Source: Rachycentron canadum (taxonomy: Eukaryota; Chordata; Actinopteri; Carangiformes; Rachycentridae). From it: 64,000 nucleotides of DNA. Position numbers and translations under genes: made by a program. Below, one piece after another: positions 63,314 through 64,000 of the stretch; the stretch's first letter is position 1; each line of letters begins with the position of its first letter. The stretch covers positions 5,917,340 to 5,981,339 of the forward strand of contig CM076660.1 in assembly GCA_038496675.1 (NCBI GenBank), given 5' to 3'. The notes below the pieces were generated by a model. The model did not search any database. It worked only from the letters and a program-made list of their open reading frames with translations, and was not told the DNA's origin.

Positions 63314-64000
63314 TTTCCCTATAGGTTTGTGTTTTTGCAGAATTGGGAGTAATTTCCATTTTGCAAAAATGTGATGTCGGGGGGGGGGGGGGAATCATTA
63401 TCTGCCTTTTGAGACCAAATGAGTCACAGCGGGTATCAGTTGCATGAGGTCACATAAGTAGCCACTACAATTTGTGCTGAAGATCATGCTCAGCTGTTTG
63501 AGCCCCAAATTGTGTAACCAAAAGGATCAGGCACCCGGTGATGTAGCATGTAAACATAGTTTTAATCAGCCTAATGAGTGGACACATCCATTACATTCAA
63601 ATTTAGTTTCTCACAAAGTTTATATAACAAACTTGAGACAGAAACACAGAATAAGGGAGAATAGCTGGGAAATGGCCAAAGACAGTGAATAGTTATCTTT
63701 GTGTTATCTTACTCTGAACAAACTGCAGCAAGACTCAGCTGCCCTGCCTTTAGGTTCACAGTTTCATTAGAGCTGTCAGGGAAACGTTTAACCAGCTGAG
63801 TGTCGAGTACTGCCTCTGGTTCTCTGCCTCATGTTAGGTAATTTGTATCACATTATATATAAAAAGTCACTACTGAGTCATTGCCAGAGCTGGAAGAGAG
63901 GATGGAGAGAACTCTTGTTTTCTCACCTCCTCCTTAAATGTTCTTGGTGTATGAAAACTGAATCAGCAGCACCAAACTGTCCCCGAGACTTAAATGAGGA

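Larger units (their letters stand above)
61088..64000. other. Intergenic region downstream of trim3
   Basis: No gene supported. It holds a somewhat GC-richer patch at 61,190-61,410 ending in an ETS-like GCGGAAGT, a palindromic TA repeat, an ETS-like ACTTCCGGT (62,567-62,575) in CpG-containing context, a second TA-rich tract, and a G run near 63,379-63,392. The minus-strand frame at 61,148-61,495 has no recognised family. Confidence 0.45.

Noticed and set aside
1..64000. CRISPR arrays, operons, prophage or bacterial mobile systems
   Set aside because: The sequence is vertebrate nuclear DNA with introns; the only tandem repeats are microsatellites without spacers.

Overview
The window looks like nuclear DNA from a ray-finned fish, probably a teleost. 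It has intron-rich genes with GT-AG splice sites, long CA/TG, GA and TA microsatellites, AT-rich intergenic DNA and a vertebrate-type tRNA-Trp. The proteins recognised are vertebrate, but their spacing is compact. Family assignments rest on remembered protein sequences, since no search could be run.

Layout. (1) 1-10.2 kb holds no gene I can support. It contains TG repeats, a roughly 440-bp terminal-inverted-repeat element (6.6-7.0 kb) and a CTCF-like site. (2) About 10.2-23.1 kb is arfip2 (arfaptin-2) on the plus strand: a CpG-rich non-coding first exon, seven core coding exons that reassemble into a 344-residue protein, and three further exon-like segments of 33, 57 and 87 nt that each preserve frame. 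(3) About 25.6-33.1 kb is an FHDC-family formin on the plus strand, with eleven coding exons, 809 residues, a polyproline FH1 and a complete FH2. (4) 35,450-35,521 is a tRNA-Trp(CCA) gene on the minus strand. (5) 36-47 kb is repeat-rich with no supported gene. (6) From a possible promoter near 47.3 kb to 61.1 kb is trim3 on the plus strand: fifteen coding exons, 748 residues, RING, B-box, coiled coil, filamin and NHL propeller, plus a 42-nt frame-preserving candidate cassette exon inside the NHL region. (7) 61.1-64 kb is AT-rich, with a long palindromic TA repeat and two ETS-like promoter motifs.

The three protein-coding genes are co-oriented. Their order arfip2 - fhdc - trim3 mirrors the human 4q31.3 order ARFIP1 - FHDC1 - TRIM2, while human 11p15.4 keeps only ARFIP2 next to TRIM3. 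The simplest reading is a whole-genome-duplication paralogon in which this fish kept a formin that mammals lost at this locus. The proteins act in Golgi/secretory membrane shaping (arfaptin), actin and probably microtubule organisation (FHDC formin), and neuronal ubiquitination or RNA-linked regulation (TRIM3). They are not an operon, and no novel multi-gene system is evident. The most notable new observations are the retained formin and the clusters of candidate cassette exons in arfip2 and trim3.
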